From IMG/VR virus record IMGVR_UViG_3300017963_000365, positions 1 to 46,924 of that record: DNA of 46,924 nt, one strand, 5' to 3'. The position numbers were made by a program, and so were the translations under genes. The notes beneath the pieces were generated by a model, which was not told the origin of the DNA, ran no database searches, and worked only from the letters and a program-made list of their open reading frames with translations. This document shows positions 30,122 through 38,754 of the stretch, one piece after another. This DNA is from a virus. The first letter of the stretch is position 1. Each line of letters starts with the position of its first letter.

Positions 30122-31327
30122 ATGGCAGATTTTCTGAGTCAGATGATAGGATCGCTGGGGCAGCAGGCCGGAGCGGCGAACGCCGCGAGGCAGCAGGACC
30201 AGATGTTGCAGATGGAGATGATGTTGAAGGGGTTCCGACCGCCTGACCCCGCCTCCGATCCGCTCGAAGCCGCAGCGGCTGAGGCTACCCCGGGCCCACG
30301 GATCGACGCGGTCCAGGGGATGGGGGGAGCAGCCGGGGAAGCAGCCGGGGCAGTCCCGGGGGAGTTGGATACCACGGCGACAGGGGACTTCGGTCCCGAG
30401 ATGCCGATGCCGGCCGACCCCGCTGCCGATGGGACGCAGGCAGGACCGGGCATCATGGACACCCTGATGAGCATGTTCGGGCCGCAGCAGCCGACCGACT
30501 TCACCCAGTGGGTGCCCAGTGAGATCCATCCGGAGCTGGCTGAGACCGAGCGGCAGCAGTTCAACGCCGAGGCGGCAGCCGAGCGGCTGCGCATGACCAT
30601 CCGTGCGGACGCGGAGAACTACCGCAAGCTCAACGAGTCGAAGGAGCGGCTGGCCAAGATCGACTTCGAGAGCAAGCGGGATCTGGCGTTCCTCAACAAG
30701 GCGATGAACTACGAGCTGGACCAGTCGCTGATGAAGTATCGCACGGACATGACCAATCTGGAGCGGCAGCGGATCGCCAACGACTTCTCCAAGGGGGTGA
30801 TGAATGCCCTCAACCAGTCCAGAAAGCTGGAGTGGGAGATGAAGAAGGTCTACCAAGACCCGACCAAGGCGACGGCTGTACTGCAGGGGATCGCACAGCA
30901 GGCCGAGCTGGTGGACGCCATGTACGCCAAGATCTGGGGCTTCAAGGTGGACAGCGGACTGGGTAAGTGGATTGCCCGGTGGACCAACCCCGCGTATGCG
31001 AAGGCCCTGGACCAGCTGGGGCAGATGGGCGCGAACGCTTTCGATCTCTACCACCAGGGGCTGCGAGAGCAGGCCGAAGCCACACCCGGTACCGGGGCGC
31101 ACAACAGCCGGTTCCAAGTGGGGCAGGCGATGGAGGAGGACGACTCCCTGGCCGAGCTGGCGAAGGATACCGAGGAGGATCTCGCTTCCGGCGAGACCAT
31201 GCTGGGGCTGGTGGGTATGCCCGGGGGAGCGGATCTATCTCCTACTCCGGCACCCGGGACGGGACCGATGGAGCACCCGATCCAGCAGCGGTTGAGAGAG
31301 ATGAGGCAAGAGCACGGCATTCAGTAG
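30122..31327 (+). CDS. Internal virion (ejection) protein 3, 401 aa
   Basis: The second of two adjacent ATGs (30122) is chosen for the better spacing to AGGAGG (30111-30116). Met/Gln-rich N-terminus (MADFLSQMIGSLGQQAGAAN), Pro/Ala/Gly middle, and long charged helices (MKYRTDMTNLERQRIANDFS). It has no enzyme motif that I can see. Part of the ejection cluster by composition and order. Confidence 0.68.
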   Translation: MADFLSQMIGSLGQQAGAANAARQQDQMLQMEMMLKGFRPPDPASDPLEAAAAEATPGPRIDAVQGMGGAAGEAAGAVPGELDTTATGDFGPEMPMPADPAADGTQAGPGIMDTLMSMFGPQQPTDFTQWVPSEIHPELAETERQQFNAEAAAERLRMTIRADAENYRKLNESKERLAKIDFESKRDLAFLNKAMNYELDQSLMKYRTDMTNLERQRIANDFSKGVMNALNQSRKLEWEMKKVYQDPTKATAVLQGIAQQAELVDAMYAKIWGFKVDSGLGKWIARWTNPAYAKALDQLGQMGANAFDLYHQGLREQAEATPGTGAHNSRFQVGQAMEEDDSLAELAKDTEEDLASGETMLGLVGMPGGADLSPTPAPGTGPMEHPIQQRLREMRQEHGIQ

Positions 31328-31336
31328 GAGGACACA

Positions 31337-34300
31337 ATGCCACTGAAGGATCAGACGATTGACCGGATCGCCAAGATCATGAAGGAAGATCCGGCGCACT
31401 ACACATCGCAGATCGAGGAGCTTCAGAGCCGGGGCATCACGCCCGAGGATCTGGATCGCATCCACGAGAAGCTGCCGGTGGACCTGGGCATCGAGGCGGG
31501 GGAGTTCACTCGCGGAGCCCTGGAGGGCCTGACGCTGGGCCTCTACCAGGGACCGGAGGGTGATCCACGCGCCGGGGATGTGAGCCTGGGCCCGTTGGGA
31601 GAGGTAGGTGTGTCCCGAGCCCTGGGTGAAGGAGCTGGCACCGCCCCCTGGATGGTGGGCAGCTACGGTATCGGAGCGAAGGCCGCAGCGAAGGTGGGTG
31701 GCATGGGAGCCCCTCGTCTCGTGCAGGCTGGCACCAAGATGCTGGTGGGTGAGGCGATACCCGGTACCGCACAGGGGTTGATCCGGAGCCGTGGAGACAT
31801 GGATGAGGCGCTCAAGCTGGCCGGTGTCTGGACGGGGATGGGACTCCTGGGGGAAGGGGTAGGGAAGGTGCTGGGAGGTGCGTTCAAGAAGGTGAAGAAC
31901 GGAGTCAAGATCAATCCCAGTGAGAAGGCCGCTCTGAATGAGCTGCGACACCGAGTAGGAGCCCAGCTGGAGGCGCAGGGGATCAAAGACCCGGGGCTGA
32001 AGAAGATGTCCCTGACGGAGATCACCGAGCGGTATCCGGAGGTCTACCGATCCATGCAGCTGGGGGAAGAGGCCGGAGAGATCTCCGATCTCATCCTCGA
32101 TGGGGCGAACGCCAAGTTCCACACGGTGGATGCGTCCACGCCGGAGATGGATCTCCAGCAGCTGGGGACGCAGTTCGAGGACGACCTGGGGCGTGCCCTG
32201 GAGTCGGCCAGCTTCACCGCGGAGCAGATCGACGCGATCAAGGCCAGCCTGGGGGAGCAGTACAACTACCTGTTGCGTGCCGTCCGTGACTACGACATCA
32301 CGGGAGCGGAAGCCGTCGACCTGATGGAGCAGGCCAAGCGGTATGAGTGGGAGCCGAAGACCATGCGGGAGAAGGTGCAGGCCGGCATCGATAAGGTGAA
32401 GCGGTTCAAGTCCACCCGGTTCGGCAAGGAAGCGGAGCTGATCAAGAACCGGGACTACGTAGTCAGAGAGGGAGGTGAGGAGTTTGTCGGAACGTTCAAG
32501 GGCTACGCGGTGGAGGGCGAGGAGAGAGTCCTCATCTTCGATGTCGATGGGGAGGAGAGGTTCATGGCGTCCACTGATTTTGAGGGCGCTACGAGAGCAC
32601 TGGAGGTCGGTGGCGGTTCGGCTGGCTCACCGGAACAGAGCGCGGACCTACAGGACCGGACGCCGGCTACGCAGTTCCAGATAGATGACATGACCGAGCT
32701 GGAGGACCGGCTGGTGGACCTGGGTAAGCGGGACGCGGTGGGACCACGACCGAAGAACCCCAACGTGCGGCAGGCCCGAGAGCACATCATCAAGCTGCGG
32801 GAGCAGGTGGCGCATCAGGAGAACGTCAACACCGAGTATGCCCTGGACGGGGTGCTGCGTCACGAGCTGGGCATCGCCCGAGAGGGCAGCAAGGAAGCGC
32901 TGGCTGATCTGTCGGTCAAGCCGGGTGCCTTCAGCAAGGCGCTGGGAGCCGAGAGTATGCACGGCCTGAGTAAGAATAAGTATGCGGCCGAGCTGGTGCA
33001 GCGCGGGATGCTCATGTTCGAGGACATCGGAGCTGAGTTCGGGGACTACTGGAGCCGCTACCAGCGTGCCATCAAGTCCCTGGATGCGGACCAGCCGGGG
33101 GTAGGCGATCAGGTCAGGAGCCTGATCCCGGGGCTGGAGGGAACGAGAGCACGCACCAAGATCCAGAACTGGCAGACCAAGCAGCGGCTGTTGGTCGAGG
33201 CGCTGGACGGTGATCCGCAGAAGCTGCTGTCCGAGCATCCGGATCTGATGCCGGCGTACAACGAGCTGCGCACCATCCTCGATGAGCTGGCCGGCAAGCT
33301 GAAGCTGTCCGCTGGCGAGAGGGTGTCCAACTACTTCCCCCACATCTTCCACGGGAAGACCGGGGGCTGGATGGCGGGACGCCTGCGGGGCATGACCGGG
33401 GGACGCGGACAGTTCATCGACGAGTTCGCGGAGAAGCTGTCCCGAGGTAAGCTCAGTGCGCTCTACCAGCGTGCCGGCAAGGGGGGCTACTCGAAGGATC
33501 TCGACGCGGTGATGCACACCTACATCCGCGGAGCCATCGAGCGGCCGAAGCTGAACGACTTCGCACGGCGTGCCGACCGCAGCGTGAAGCAGCTGTGGGA
33601 TGCCGGCAACGAGGAAGCCGCACAGGCTACCCAGAGCTGGGCGCTGCACGTCATGGGCAAGCCCGGGCCCTGGAAGCAGAAGTGGGCACATCACTGGCAG
33701 AACAGCACCCTGTTCAACGACTGGGTGGACAAGGCGGTGCTCAACCTGGGGGACGAGAGTGACCAAGCTCTCCTCCAACGAGTGCGGAATGCGGAGCCGC
33801 TGCGACCGCCCGAGCCGACCGGCGATCCCCTGGGGGACAGCCTGAACAAGCAGCTGTTCGACGCCGAGGTGGCCGAGCAGGCAGCGGACGAAGCCGCCGC
33901 CGCCACCTTTTTCAACAACCTGATCAAGGAGGCAGACGGGAAGGTCACGTCGCAGAACCTCCGGAAGAAGCTGGCGGTGCAGATCGAGCAGCTGCGCCAG
34001 GACATGCTCGACCCGAACAGCCGGCCGATCGTACTGGACAAGATGTACAAGTTCATGGTCATCAACAAGCTGGGCTTCAGCGCCAGTCACTACATCACCA
34101 ACCTGACGCAGACGCTCACCAACACCGTGCCGGAGCTGGGTGTGGAGTGGACCGAGAAGGGCATCACGCACGCCCTCAACCGCGGGGACGACGCACTTCA
34201 CGGCCGGAAGGTGAGCACCTTGCTGCGCGAGGGGAAGGTGTTGCAGGACACGCCCGAGGCGCGTGAGTTCATGCAGCAGGGCCTGGGGATAGCGGGGCAG

Positions 34301-34915
34301 CTGGAGGAGATCGCCATGAAGCCGGCCAGCTGGTCGGAGCGGTTCAACCGCAGCTCCACCTACCTGGGAGCCTACGACAAGTTCCGCAGCGACGGGTTGC
34401 CGCACGACGAGAGCGTGGTGCGTGCCCGTATGCTGACGAACAAGGTGCATTTCTCCTATACTCGAGCTGGCGCTCCGGAGATGATGCGCCCGTCGAGCTT
34501 GCGGATGCTGCTGATGTTCCGGAGCTTCGCGTCTCACCAGATCGGCTTCACCGCGGAGCTGATCGACCGCGCCCTGAAGGGGGACAGCGCCCCACTGGGC
34601 CGGCACCTGCTGGCGTACCTGTCCCTGGCCGGCGTAGGCTACGGTCTCGCGCAGGGAATCGGCGCGTCGGGCGCGACTCGCCTGGGTGAGCACCCCTTCC
34701 CCGAGCTGGTAGGCGATGTAGCCAGCGGAAACCTGACGGATGTCGGGGGACCACCGGCTGATGCGCTGATCGACCTACTCTCCGGACAGGTAGAGGATGC
34801 GATGCAGGAAGTGACCATGCCTTCGGTAGCGAAGAGGGCCGGTCGGGCCGGCGCGGCTGCGGATCGAGGTGATCCTGGCCAAGCAGCCCTGGAGCTGATG
34901 GGATTTGCGAGGTGA
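31337..34915 (+). CDS. Large internal virion protein, 1192 aa
   Basis: Largest gene, at the end of the virion operon. Residues 97-190 carry Gly-zipper hydrophobic segments (APWMVGSYGIGAKAAAKVGG; TGMGLLGEGVGKVLGGAFKK), suited to membrane insertion. Long charged helices fill the middle. The C-terminus has further hydrophobic stretches (LLAYLSLAGVGYGLAQGIGA). Size, position and helix content match the giant ejection protein of podoviruses (T7 gp16 position). No lytic transglycosylase motif was found. The stop codon overlaps the 5' end of the tRNA. Confidence 0.78.
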   Translation: MPLKDQTIDRIAKIMKEDPAHYTSQIEELQSRGITPEDLDRIHEKLPVDLGIEAGEFTRGALEGLTLGLYQGPEGDPRAGDVSLGPLGEVGVSRALGEGAGTAPWMVGSYGIGAKAAAKVGGMGAPRLVQAGTKMLVGEAIPGTAQGLIRSRGDMDEALKLAGVWTGMGLLGEGVGKVLGGAFKKVKNGVKINPSEKAALNELRHRVGAQLEAQGIKDPGLKKMSLTEITERYPEVYRSMQLGEEAGEISDLILDGANAKFHTVDASTPEMDLQQLGTQFEDDLGRALESASFTAEQIDAIKASLGEQYNYLLRAVRDYDITGAEAVDLMEQAKRYEWEPKTMREKVQAGIDKVKRFKSTRFGKEAELIKNRDYVVREGGEEFVGTFKGYAVEGEERVLIFDVDGEERFMASTDFEGATRALEVGGGSAGSPEQSADLQDRTPATQFQIDDMTELEDRLVDLGKRDAVGPRPKNPNVRQAREHIIKLREQVAHQENVNTEYALDGVLRHELGIAREGSKEALADLSVKPGAFSKALGAESMHGLSKNKYAAELVQRGMLMFEDIGAEFGDYWSRYQRAIKSLDADQPGVGDQVRSLIPGLEGTRARTKIQNWQTKQRLLVEALDGDPQKLLSEHPDLMPAYNELRTILDELAGKLKLSAGERVSNYFPHIFHGKTGGWMAGRLRGMTGGRGQFIDEFAEKLSRGKLSALYQRAGKGGYSKDLDAVMHTYIRGAIERPKLNDFARRADRSVKQLWDAGNEEAAQATQSWALHVMGKPGPWKQKWAHHWQNSTLFNDWVDKAVLNLGDESDQALLQRVRNAEPLRPPEPTGDPLGDSLNKQLFDAEVAEQAADEAAAATFFNNLIKEADGKVTSQNLRKKLAVQIEQLRQDMLDPNSRPIVLDKMYKFMVINKLGFSASHYITNLTQTLTNTVPELGVEWTEKGITHALNRGDDALHGRKVSTLLREGKVLQDTPEAREFMQQGLGIAGQLEEIAMKPASWSERFNRSSTYLGAYDKFRSDGLPHDESVVRARMLTNKVHFSYTRAGAPEMMRPSSLRMLLMFRSFASHQIGFTAELIDRALKGDSAPLGRHLLAYLSLAGVGYGLAQGIGASGATRLGEHPFPELVGDVASGNLTDVGGPPADALIDLLSGQVEDAMQEVTMPSVAKRAGRAGAAADRGDPGQAALELMGFAR

Positions 34916-34985
34916 GGCTGGTGTAAAGGCATTGCACACCACGCTGTGGACGTGGCAGAGGAGTTCGATTCTCCACCTCACCCCA
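34911..34985 (+). tRNA. tRNA-His (anticodon GTG), atypical
   Basis: Perfect anticodon stem CCACG (34939-34943) / CGTGG (34951-34955) with loop CTGTGGA, anticodon GTG at 34946-34948. T-arm GGAG-TTCGATT-CTCC. Seven pairs GGTGAGG (34911-34917) / CCTCACC (34976-34982), then CCA (34983-34985). Read as tRNA-His, 34911 is the G-1 that pairs with C73 and position 7-66 is a C-A mismatch; read otherwise the T-stem has an A-A pair. The D-stem has three pairs. All arms are present, but with one or two weak positions. Confidence 0.78.
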
Positions 34986-34993
34986 GTACATAA

Positions 34994-35028
34994 AAATACG
35001 CACCTTGCGTTACGCAGGGTGCGTATTT
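34994..35028. terminator. Bidirectional terminator between converging arms
   Basis: AAATACGCACC (34994-35004) pairs with GGTGCGTATTT (35018-35028); four further pairs TGCG/CGCA lie inside, loop TTA. A/T ends of the stem give U runs on both strands. It closes the virion operon and the leftward early arm. Confidence 0.88.
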
Positions 35029-35031
35029 CTG

Positions 35032-35211
35032 TTAGCCGGCTACCTGTCCGACGACCACGTCCGGAGGCTTCCATCGGAGAGCCTCTTGTAGCTTCCACCA
35101 CTTCCACATCGGGAAGTGGATGATCTCATCGCGCTCGATGATGAAGTTACCGGACACGGCCTCTCTCACCTTCGCCAGATAGGGGCAGGACTCGCAGGGT
35201 TTCGGCAACAT
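35032..35211 (-). CDS. Small CxxC protein, 59 aa
   Basis: ATG 35211-35209 overlaps the stop of the metallophosphoesterase (TGATG). MLPKPCESCPYLAKVREAVS contains one CxxC; a Trp-rich helix follows (FPMWKWWKLQEALRWKPP), ending QVAG at TAA 35032. Last gene of the leftward arm, ending just before the terminator. Function unknown. Confidence 0.72.
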   Translation of the reverse strand: MLPKPCESCPYLAKVREAVSGNFIIERDEIIHFPMWKWWKLQEALRWKPPDVVVGQVAG

Positions 35212-36137
35212 CAGACAGCCCTCTCGATCTTGACGAAGGGTTCGTAGGTAGGTTCGTTCCCCTTCTCCAGGGAGGTTTTGAAGGAGTGGTCGATCAGGCC
35301 GAACTCGATCCAGTAGCCACCCAGCGGCTTCGGAGGACGCTCCTTGTCGTGGTGGAAGCCCAGCCCCGAGGGGTTATACTCCTGCTTGTAGGTGGGCAGC
35401 TGGACATGATACTGAGTGTCCTGATAGATGTGCCGGTGATGCCCACCGGTCTGGACCCGAACGCGAGGGATCTCCAGCGTCCATGCCTCGTGGATGTGGC
35501 CGGCAACCACCACATCGGCATCGGGATAGTACGCAGCGCGTCGGGCGCTACGAATGGTCCCTTTCGTAACCTCGCCCCCGCCCCCAGCACCGTGCGAGAA
35601 AGCCATGACCCACTGTTTGACCAGCCGGCCATTCTTCTTCTCGCCTCGGAAGATGATGAACCCGCGCAGACCCATGCGCTCGACCGGGGAGCCTTTCTCT
35701 CGCAGTCGCTCGACCGTTTCCATGATCAGGTCGATGTCCATCTTCTTGCAGAGGGCTGTCTCGTGGTTGCCGTAACCCCACATCAGGAGGTTATCCTTGA
35801 ACGGCTGGCAGAACTTGAGCGTGCTCTGAATCAGCTCGTTCAGGTAGGGTGTGCGCGTGTGCTCATCCTTGAGCGCCATCTTGGTGCGCCGGGGATCGTC
35901 GGCCGACTGCATGGCATCGAACCAGTCCCCCACCTGAATGATGCCAGCTCCCTCTCGACGGGCCTGATGGTAGTGTCGGTGCAGCATACTCACGTCGCAC
36001 AGCTTGCTGTCGAAGTGCTGGTCGGCGGTCATCAGGAAGCGCGGTCTCCCTTTCCATAGCGGGAACCGTACTTGCAGCAGGCCGGGTGCCAGTAGCTTAC
36101 AGGTCCAGTTGATCTTTCCAGCAGGAACATTCCCCAT
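35211..36137 (-). CDS. Calcineurin-like metallophosphoesterase
   Basis: Start chosen at MGNVPAGKINW (ATG 36137, overlapping the upstream TGA). Motifs in order: LMTADQHFD (D39, H41), QVGDWFD (D71), GYGNHET (N124, H125), FSHGAGG, and VVAGHIHEA. This set binds two metals in the SbcD/Mre11 and phage phosphoesterase group. 308 aa is short for SbcD, and no SbcC partner is adjacent. The substrate may be DNA ends, cyclic nucleotides or phosphoprotein; DNA is favoured by the recombination genes nearby. Confidence 0.88.
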   Translation of the reverse strand: MGNVPAGKINWTCKLLAPGLLQVRFPLWKGRPRFLMTADQHFDSKLCDVSMLHRHYHQARREGAGIIQVGDWFDAMQSADDPRRTKMALKDEHTRTPYLNELIQSTLKFCQPFKDNLLMWGYGNHETALCKKMDIDLIMETVERLREKGSPVERMGLRGFIIFRGEKKNGRLVKQWVMAFSHGAGGGGEVTKGTIRSARRAAYYPDADVVVAGHIHEAWTLEIPRVRVQTGGHHRHIYQDTQYHVQLPTYKQEYNPSGLGFHHDKERPPKPLGGYWIEFGLIDHSFKTSLEKGNEPTYEPFVKIERAV

Positions 36138-36400
36138 CAGAGGGCCTCCGTATCGGGCATCAACTTGCCGCAGTAGGAACAGAAAACCAGCGACTCCCCA
36201 TCCGGCAGCGCGTAGGCCATCGGATGACAGGTGCCGCTGGGCGAGGGACAACGAGGCTTCGACATCTCCTCCAGTTTCTCCAGCACGCAGGCTAACCCGC
36301 AGAGCATCGCTTCCTCTGGGGTGGTGTAGCCCATGTCAGGCCGGTGTGCTATCTGCGCTACGGCCCTCTCGAACAGCCCCCTCTTCCACTCGTTCGCCAT
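36137..36400 (-). CDS. Small protein with C-terminal zinc knuckle, 87 aa
   Basis: AGGAGG six bases before ATG 36400. The helical N-terminus (RGLFERAVAQIAHRPDMGYT) is followed by C-x(9)-C spacing, PSPSGTCHPMAYALPDG and FCSYCGKLMP, so a zinc site is likely. No named family. The first 65 nt overlap the MazG-like frame; TGA lies five codons before its ATG in its own frame. Confidence 0.7.
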   Translation of the reverse strand: MANEWKRGLFERAVAQIAHRPDMGYTTPEEAMLCGLACVLEKLEEMSKPRCPSPSGTCHPMAYALPDGESLVFCSYCGKLMPDTEAL

Positions 36401-36701
36401 CTGACTCCTCCTTTTTCAGTCTCGATTCCAGCCGAGACAGTTTGGTGTTGCGGAATTTCGCCACGGTCTCTTCGATGTTGAGCAGTCGCTCCAGCTGTCG
36501 GAGCATGATGCGAACGTCCGCAATCTCTTCGGCTACTCCGGCTCCGAGGACGCGACCTCGATTGAATCGGTTGACCGCAGCTAAAAGCTCACCCAGTTCT
36601 TCGACCAACTGCCCCACCTGAGCTGGCGCACCCCACGTAGATAGCGCCTTATCGAGGATCTCCGTCTCTCGGGCCAGAGTGAATCTCTTTATACGTACCA
36701 T
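36336..36701 (-). CDS. MazG-like NTP pyrophosphohydrolase
   Basis: ATG 36701 has GGAG eight bases upstream. QVGQLVEELGELLAAVNRF carries the metal-binding ExxE pattern; AEEIADVRIMLRQLERLL provides the second ExxD half. This alpha-helical family hydrolyses (d)NTPs or alarmones, and phage members are thought to alter the host starvation response. Core about 100 aa; the last 22 residues overlap the next gene and are probably overrun. Confidence 0.82.
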   Translation of the reverse strand: MVRIKRFTLARETEILDKALSTWGAPAQVGQLVEELGELLAAVNRFNRGRVLGAGVAEEIADVRIMLRQLERLLNIEETVAKFRNTKLSRLESRLKKEESDGERVEEGAVREGRSADSTPA

Positions 36702-36724
36702 GGCATAAACTCCATATATATGCG

Positions 36725-36756
36725 AAAGGACCGAGGTTTTGAAACCCCGGCCCTTT
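36725..36756 (-). other. Intergenic hairpin upstream of the MazG-like gene
   Basis: AAAGG-a-CCG-a-GGTTT with AAACC-c-CGG-c-CCTTT, loop TGA, two opposed mismatches. It separates the zinc-protein gene from the MazG-like gene; no clear U run. A TATATAT lies between it and the next start. Confidence 0.5.
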
Positions 36757-36780
36757 CCAGATAAAATTGCCCGAAACCTT

Positions 36781-37164
36781 TCAGAGATGCTTTCGGGCTT
36801 CCTCCAGGCCCAGCAGGGCCAGCGAGAGCTTGTCGCGCCGGCCGCGCAGCTGGTCGAGGGTGCTGGTCAGCTCATCCCGGGTGCGTGCCCAGAAGTAGCC
36901 TTCCGGACCCGATCCGATGGGCAAGCCCTGGCAGCGCATGGCGTGTACCATGTTCCGCAGCTTGGTGGCCGGGATGCCGCAGGCGCAGCAGATCAGATAC
37001 GCCTTGGCCGGATCGCTGGCGGTGTGCGCTTCGAGAAAGGCACGCACATCCTCCTGCTCTCGCCCGGTGGCGCGGAAGAAGCCATGCTTGCAACCGCAGT
37101 TCAAGCAGAAGTCATCCTGCTTGTAGCGTTCGCCAGCTCCGCAGGAGACGCATACTTGATTCAT
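36781..37164 (-). CDS. Zinc-ribbon protein, 127 aa
   Basis: ATG 37164 overlaps the upstream TGA; GGAGG precedes it. MNQVCVSCGAGERYKQDDFC-LNCGC gives a four-cysteine ribbon (C5, C8, C20, C23); then a winged-helix-like region (AYLICCACGIPATKLRNMVH) with a further CxxC, and a helical C-terminus. Coupled to the helix-turn-helix gene upstream, suggesting a DNA-binding pair. Role unknown. Confidence 0.78.
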   Translation of the reverse strand: MNQVCVSCGAGERYKQDDFCLNCGCKHGFFRATGREQEDVRAFLEAHTASDPAKAYLICCACGIPATKLRNMVHAMRCQGLPIGSGPEGYFWARTRDELTSTLDQLRGRRDKLSLALLGLEEARKHL

Positions 37165-37631
37165 GCCGTCCTCCTGCCCGTGAGCGTCTTCCGGAACCAG
37201 ATCTTCCGGATCTTGCCGTTCTTGGTGAGCTGCCAGTCCTTCTCCAACGGCAGCGCCGCGTGGGTCAGGAAACGCTCGAACCACTGACGCACGGTAGTGT
37301 GCGGGATGCCGGTCTCTCGCTGGATGTCCCGGCACGTCATCCATACCCCGGTGGGCATGGTGCTGGTGATCCAGCGGCGCAGCACCGGGCCCGTGACCTT
37401 GCCGTTGACCCGCTTGCCCTCACCGCTGGTCGGCAGGACCGTGAACGTGTCGCTGGGCGGCATGGGCAGATCGGCCGGCTGCTTCAGATGGTCGGCGTAG
37501 TAGTCCACCAGCTCGTCGATGAGGCGGTTGCGCTCCTCGTCGTTGAGCATCTGAAACAGGGCCATGATGCTGCTGGCGGCAGCGGTGTAGTTGCCGCCTT
37601 GCTCGGTGATCTGTTCGAAGATGTTATTCAT
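37161..37631 (-). CDS. Winged-helix / HTH protein, 156 aa
   Basis: Start MNNIFEQITEQ at 37631, eight bases inside the Rad52-like gene end. The N-terminus is helical (MALFQMLNDEERNRLIDELV). The C-terminal half holds a recognisable helix-turn-helix: VWMTCRDIQRETGIPHTTVR with QWFERF as the recognition-helix end, and a basic strand (LTKNGKIRKIWFRKTLTG) like a wing. Could be a replication or recombination loader or a transcription regulator. Confidence 0.75.
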   Translation of the reverse strand: MNNIFEQITEQGGNYTAAASSIMALFQMLNDEERNRLIDELVDYYADHLKQPADLPMPPSDTFTVLPTSGEGKRVNGKVTGPVLRRWITSTMPTGVWMTCRDIQRETGIPHTTVRQWFERFLTHAALPLEKDWQLTKNGKIRKIWFRKTLTGRRTA

Positions 37632-38754
37632 CTTCTCCTCCGTTGAGGGCGCTGTCCGCGCCCATGATGATCTCCAGCTCGTCGAGGATCTGGAGACACC
37701 GCTTCTTGGTGGGCTTTTCACCCACTTCGGCCATCTTCTCGCAGATGGACTCGATGAGCAGCTCGTCCTTGGTCTCCTTCGCCGCTCGGAGGATCAGCTC
37801 CGCGTTGGCCGCGAAGCCCTGGACCGTGTCCTGGTCGGGCATGGCGGCGAGGTAGCCGAGGATCTTGCCCTGCTGCTTTCGGTTGGTCTTAGCCACCTGC
37901 GAGGCTTTCTTGAGGTTGAATCCCCCAAGGACTTTATAATAGAGACGGGGACCGATCCGCTTCTTATGGTCTCCTGCAAGATCGAGAAACCCAGGATCAC
38001 CTCCTTTCTTTCCGCGGAAGTACGTGCCATCGAAAGGAGACCACTCAGGGACAGCTCTGCGAACCTTTTCCCACGGCTGCTCTCCTTCGGGAGCACCTGT
38101 GGGCTCGGGCTCTCGCCCCTTGGCAGCCAGCTCCTTCTCCTTCCTATCGACGAACTCGTCGACAGATTCCTTGGATTTGGCCGCTGGAGCGGCCTCAGCC
38201 TTGCCAGGAGCGGCTTCAGCCTTCTGGGGCGGTGATTTCTCCTGTTTGGGCTCGGAGGCCGTGGTGGGCTTGTTAGGGGCCTTCCTGGGCTTCGGCAGTA
38301 CCGCACGGAGCTTCTTGAGGCTCCTTTCCGCGATTTCCCACGGTTTCACGTCCTCCGCGGGTATCCAGGGGCTCTCTACGTGGTAGAGATACCGCCCGAT
38401 ACCGAAGTGCACGGCCGCACGCTTGAAGGCTCCGCTGAGACCGCCTTTCTCGCCCTCGATGTCGGTATCGTCCGAACCGTCCGCTTTCGTGACGGCGATC
38501 CGCTTCCGGCCCTCCAGATCCCCGGTCTCGGAGTCGATGAAGACCGTCAGGTTGCAGACGATCCTTCCCTTCACCTCCTCGAAGCTGTGCCCCCAGTTGA
38601 ACGGGCCCACGGCCTCATCCAGGCGATCCTGCACGTCCCGGGCATCCAGATAGGCCAGCATCATGACCTTCTTCTTGTCCTTGGACGTTTGTCCTACCCG
38701 CCAGGAGATCTTCTCCGGTGGGAAGGGCGCTGCCAACTTCTCCCATATCGTCAA
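37624..38754 (-). CDS. Rad52-type single-strand annealing protein with extra C-terminal domain
   Basis: A TTG start at 38754 (TTGA overlap with the upstream stop, AGGAGG upstream). The N-terminal about 155 residues match Rad52/Rad22: MLAYLDARDVQDRLDEAVG, PFNWGHSFEEVKGRIVCNLT, GGLSGAFKRAAVHFGIGRYL, YHVESPWIP. A Lys/Ala/Pro/Glu linker follows (about 155-220), then a separate C-terminal domain (WSPFDGTYFRGKKGGDPGFL onward). The family anneals complementary single strands. Total 376 aa is longer than the phage norm of about 200-250. SSB and Gam-like genes lie upstream. Confidence 0.88.
   Translation of the reverse strand: MTIWEKLAAPFPPEKISWRVGQTSKDKKKVMMLAYLDARDVQDRLDEAVGPFNWGHSFEEVKGRIVCNLTVFIDSETGDLEGRKRIAVTKADGSDDTDIEGEKGGLSGAFKRAAVHFGIGRYLYHVESPWIPAEDVKPWEIAERSLKKLRAVLPKPRKAPNKPTTASEPKQEKSPPQKAEAAPGKAEAAPAAKSKESVDEFVDRKEKELAAKGREPEPTGAPEGEQPWEKVRRAVPEWSPFDGTYFRGKKGGDPGFLDLAGDHKKRIGPRLYYKVLGGFNLKKASQVAKTNRKQQGKILGYLAAMPDQDTVQGFAANAELILRAAKETKDELLIESICEKMAEVGEKPTKKRCLQILDELEIIMGADSALNGGEDE

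Noticed and set aside
27629-31117. 1162-codon open frame on the minus strand across the ejection-protein genes
   Set aside because: Its codons are aligned with the plus-strand genes. Stops there would need TTA, CTA or TCA codons on the plus strand, which this GC-rich genome rarely uses. No SD, and the composition is Arg/Leu/Gly/His noise.
32648-34693. 681-codon minus-strand frame opposite the 1192-aa gene
   Set aside because: Antisense frame that stays open through plus-strand codon bias; no SD and an implausible protein.
34911-34985. tRNA as an integration attachment site
   Set aside because: No integrase or excisionase is recognised and all tRNA arms are present. Kept as a functional tRNA candidate.
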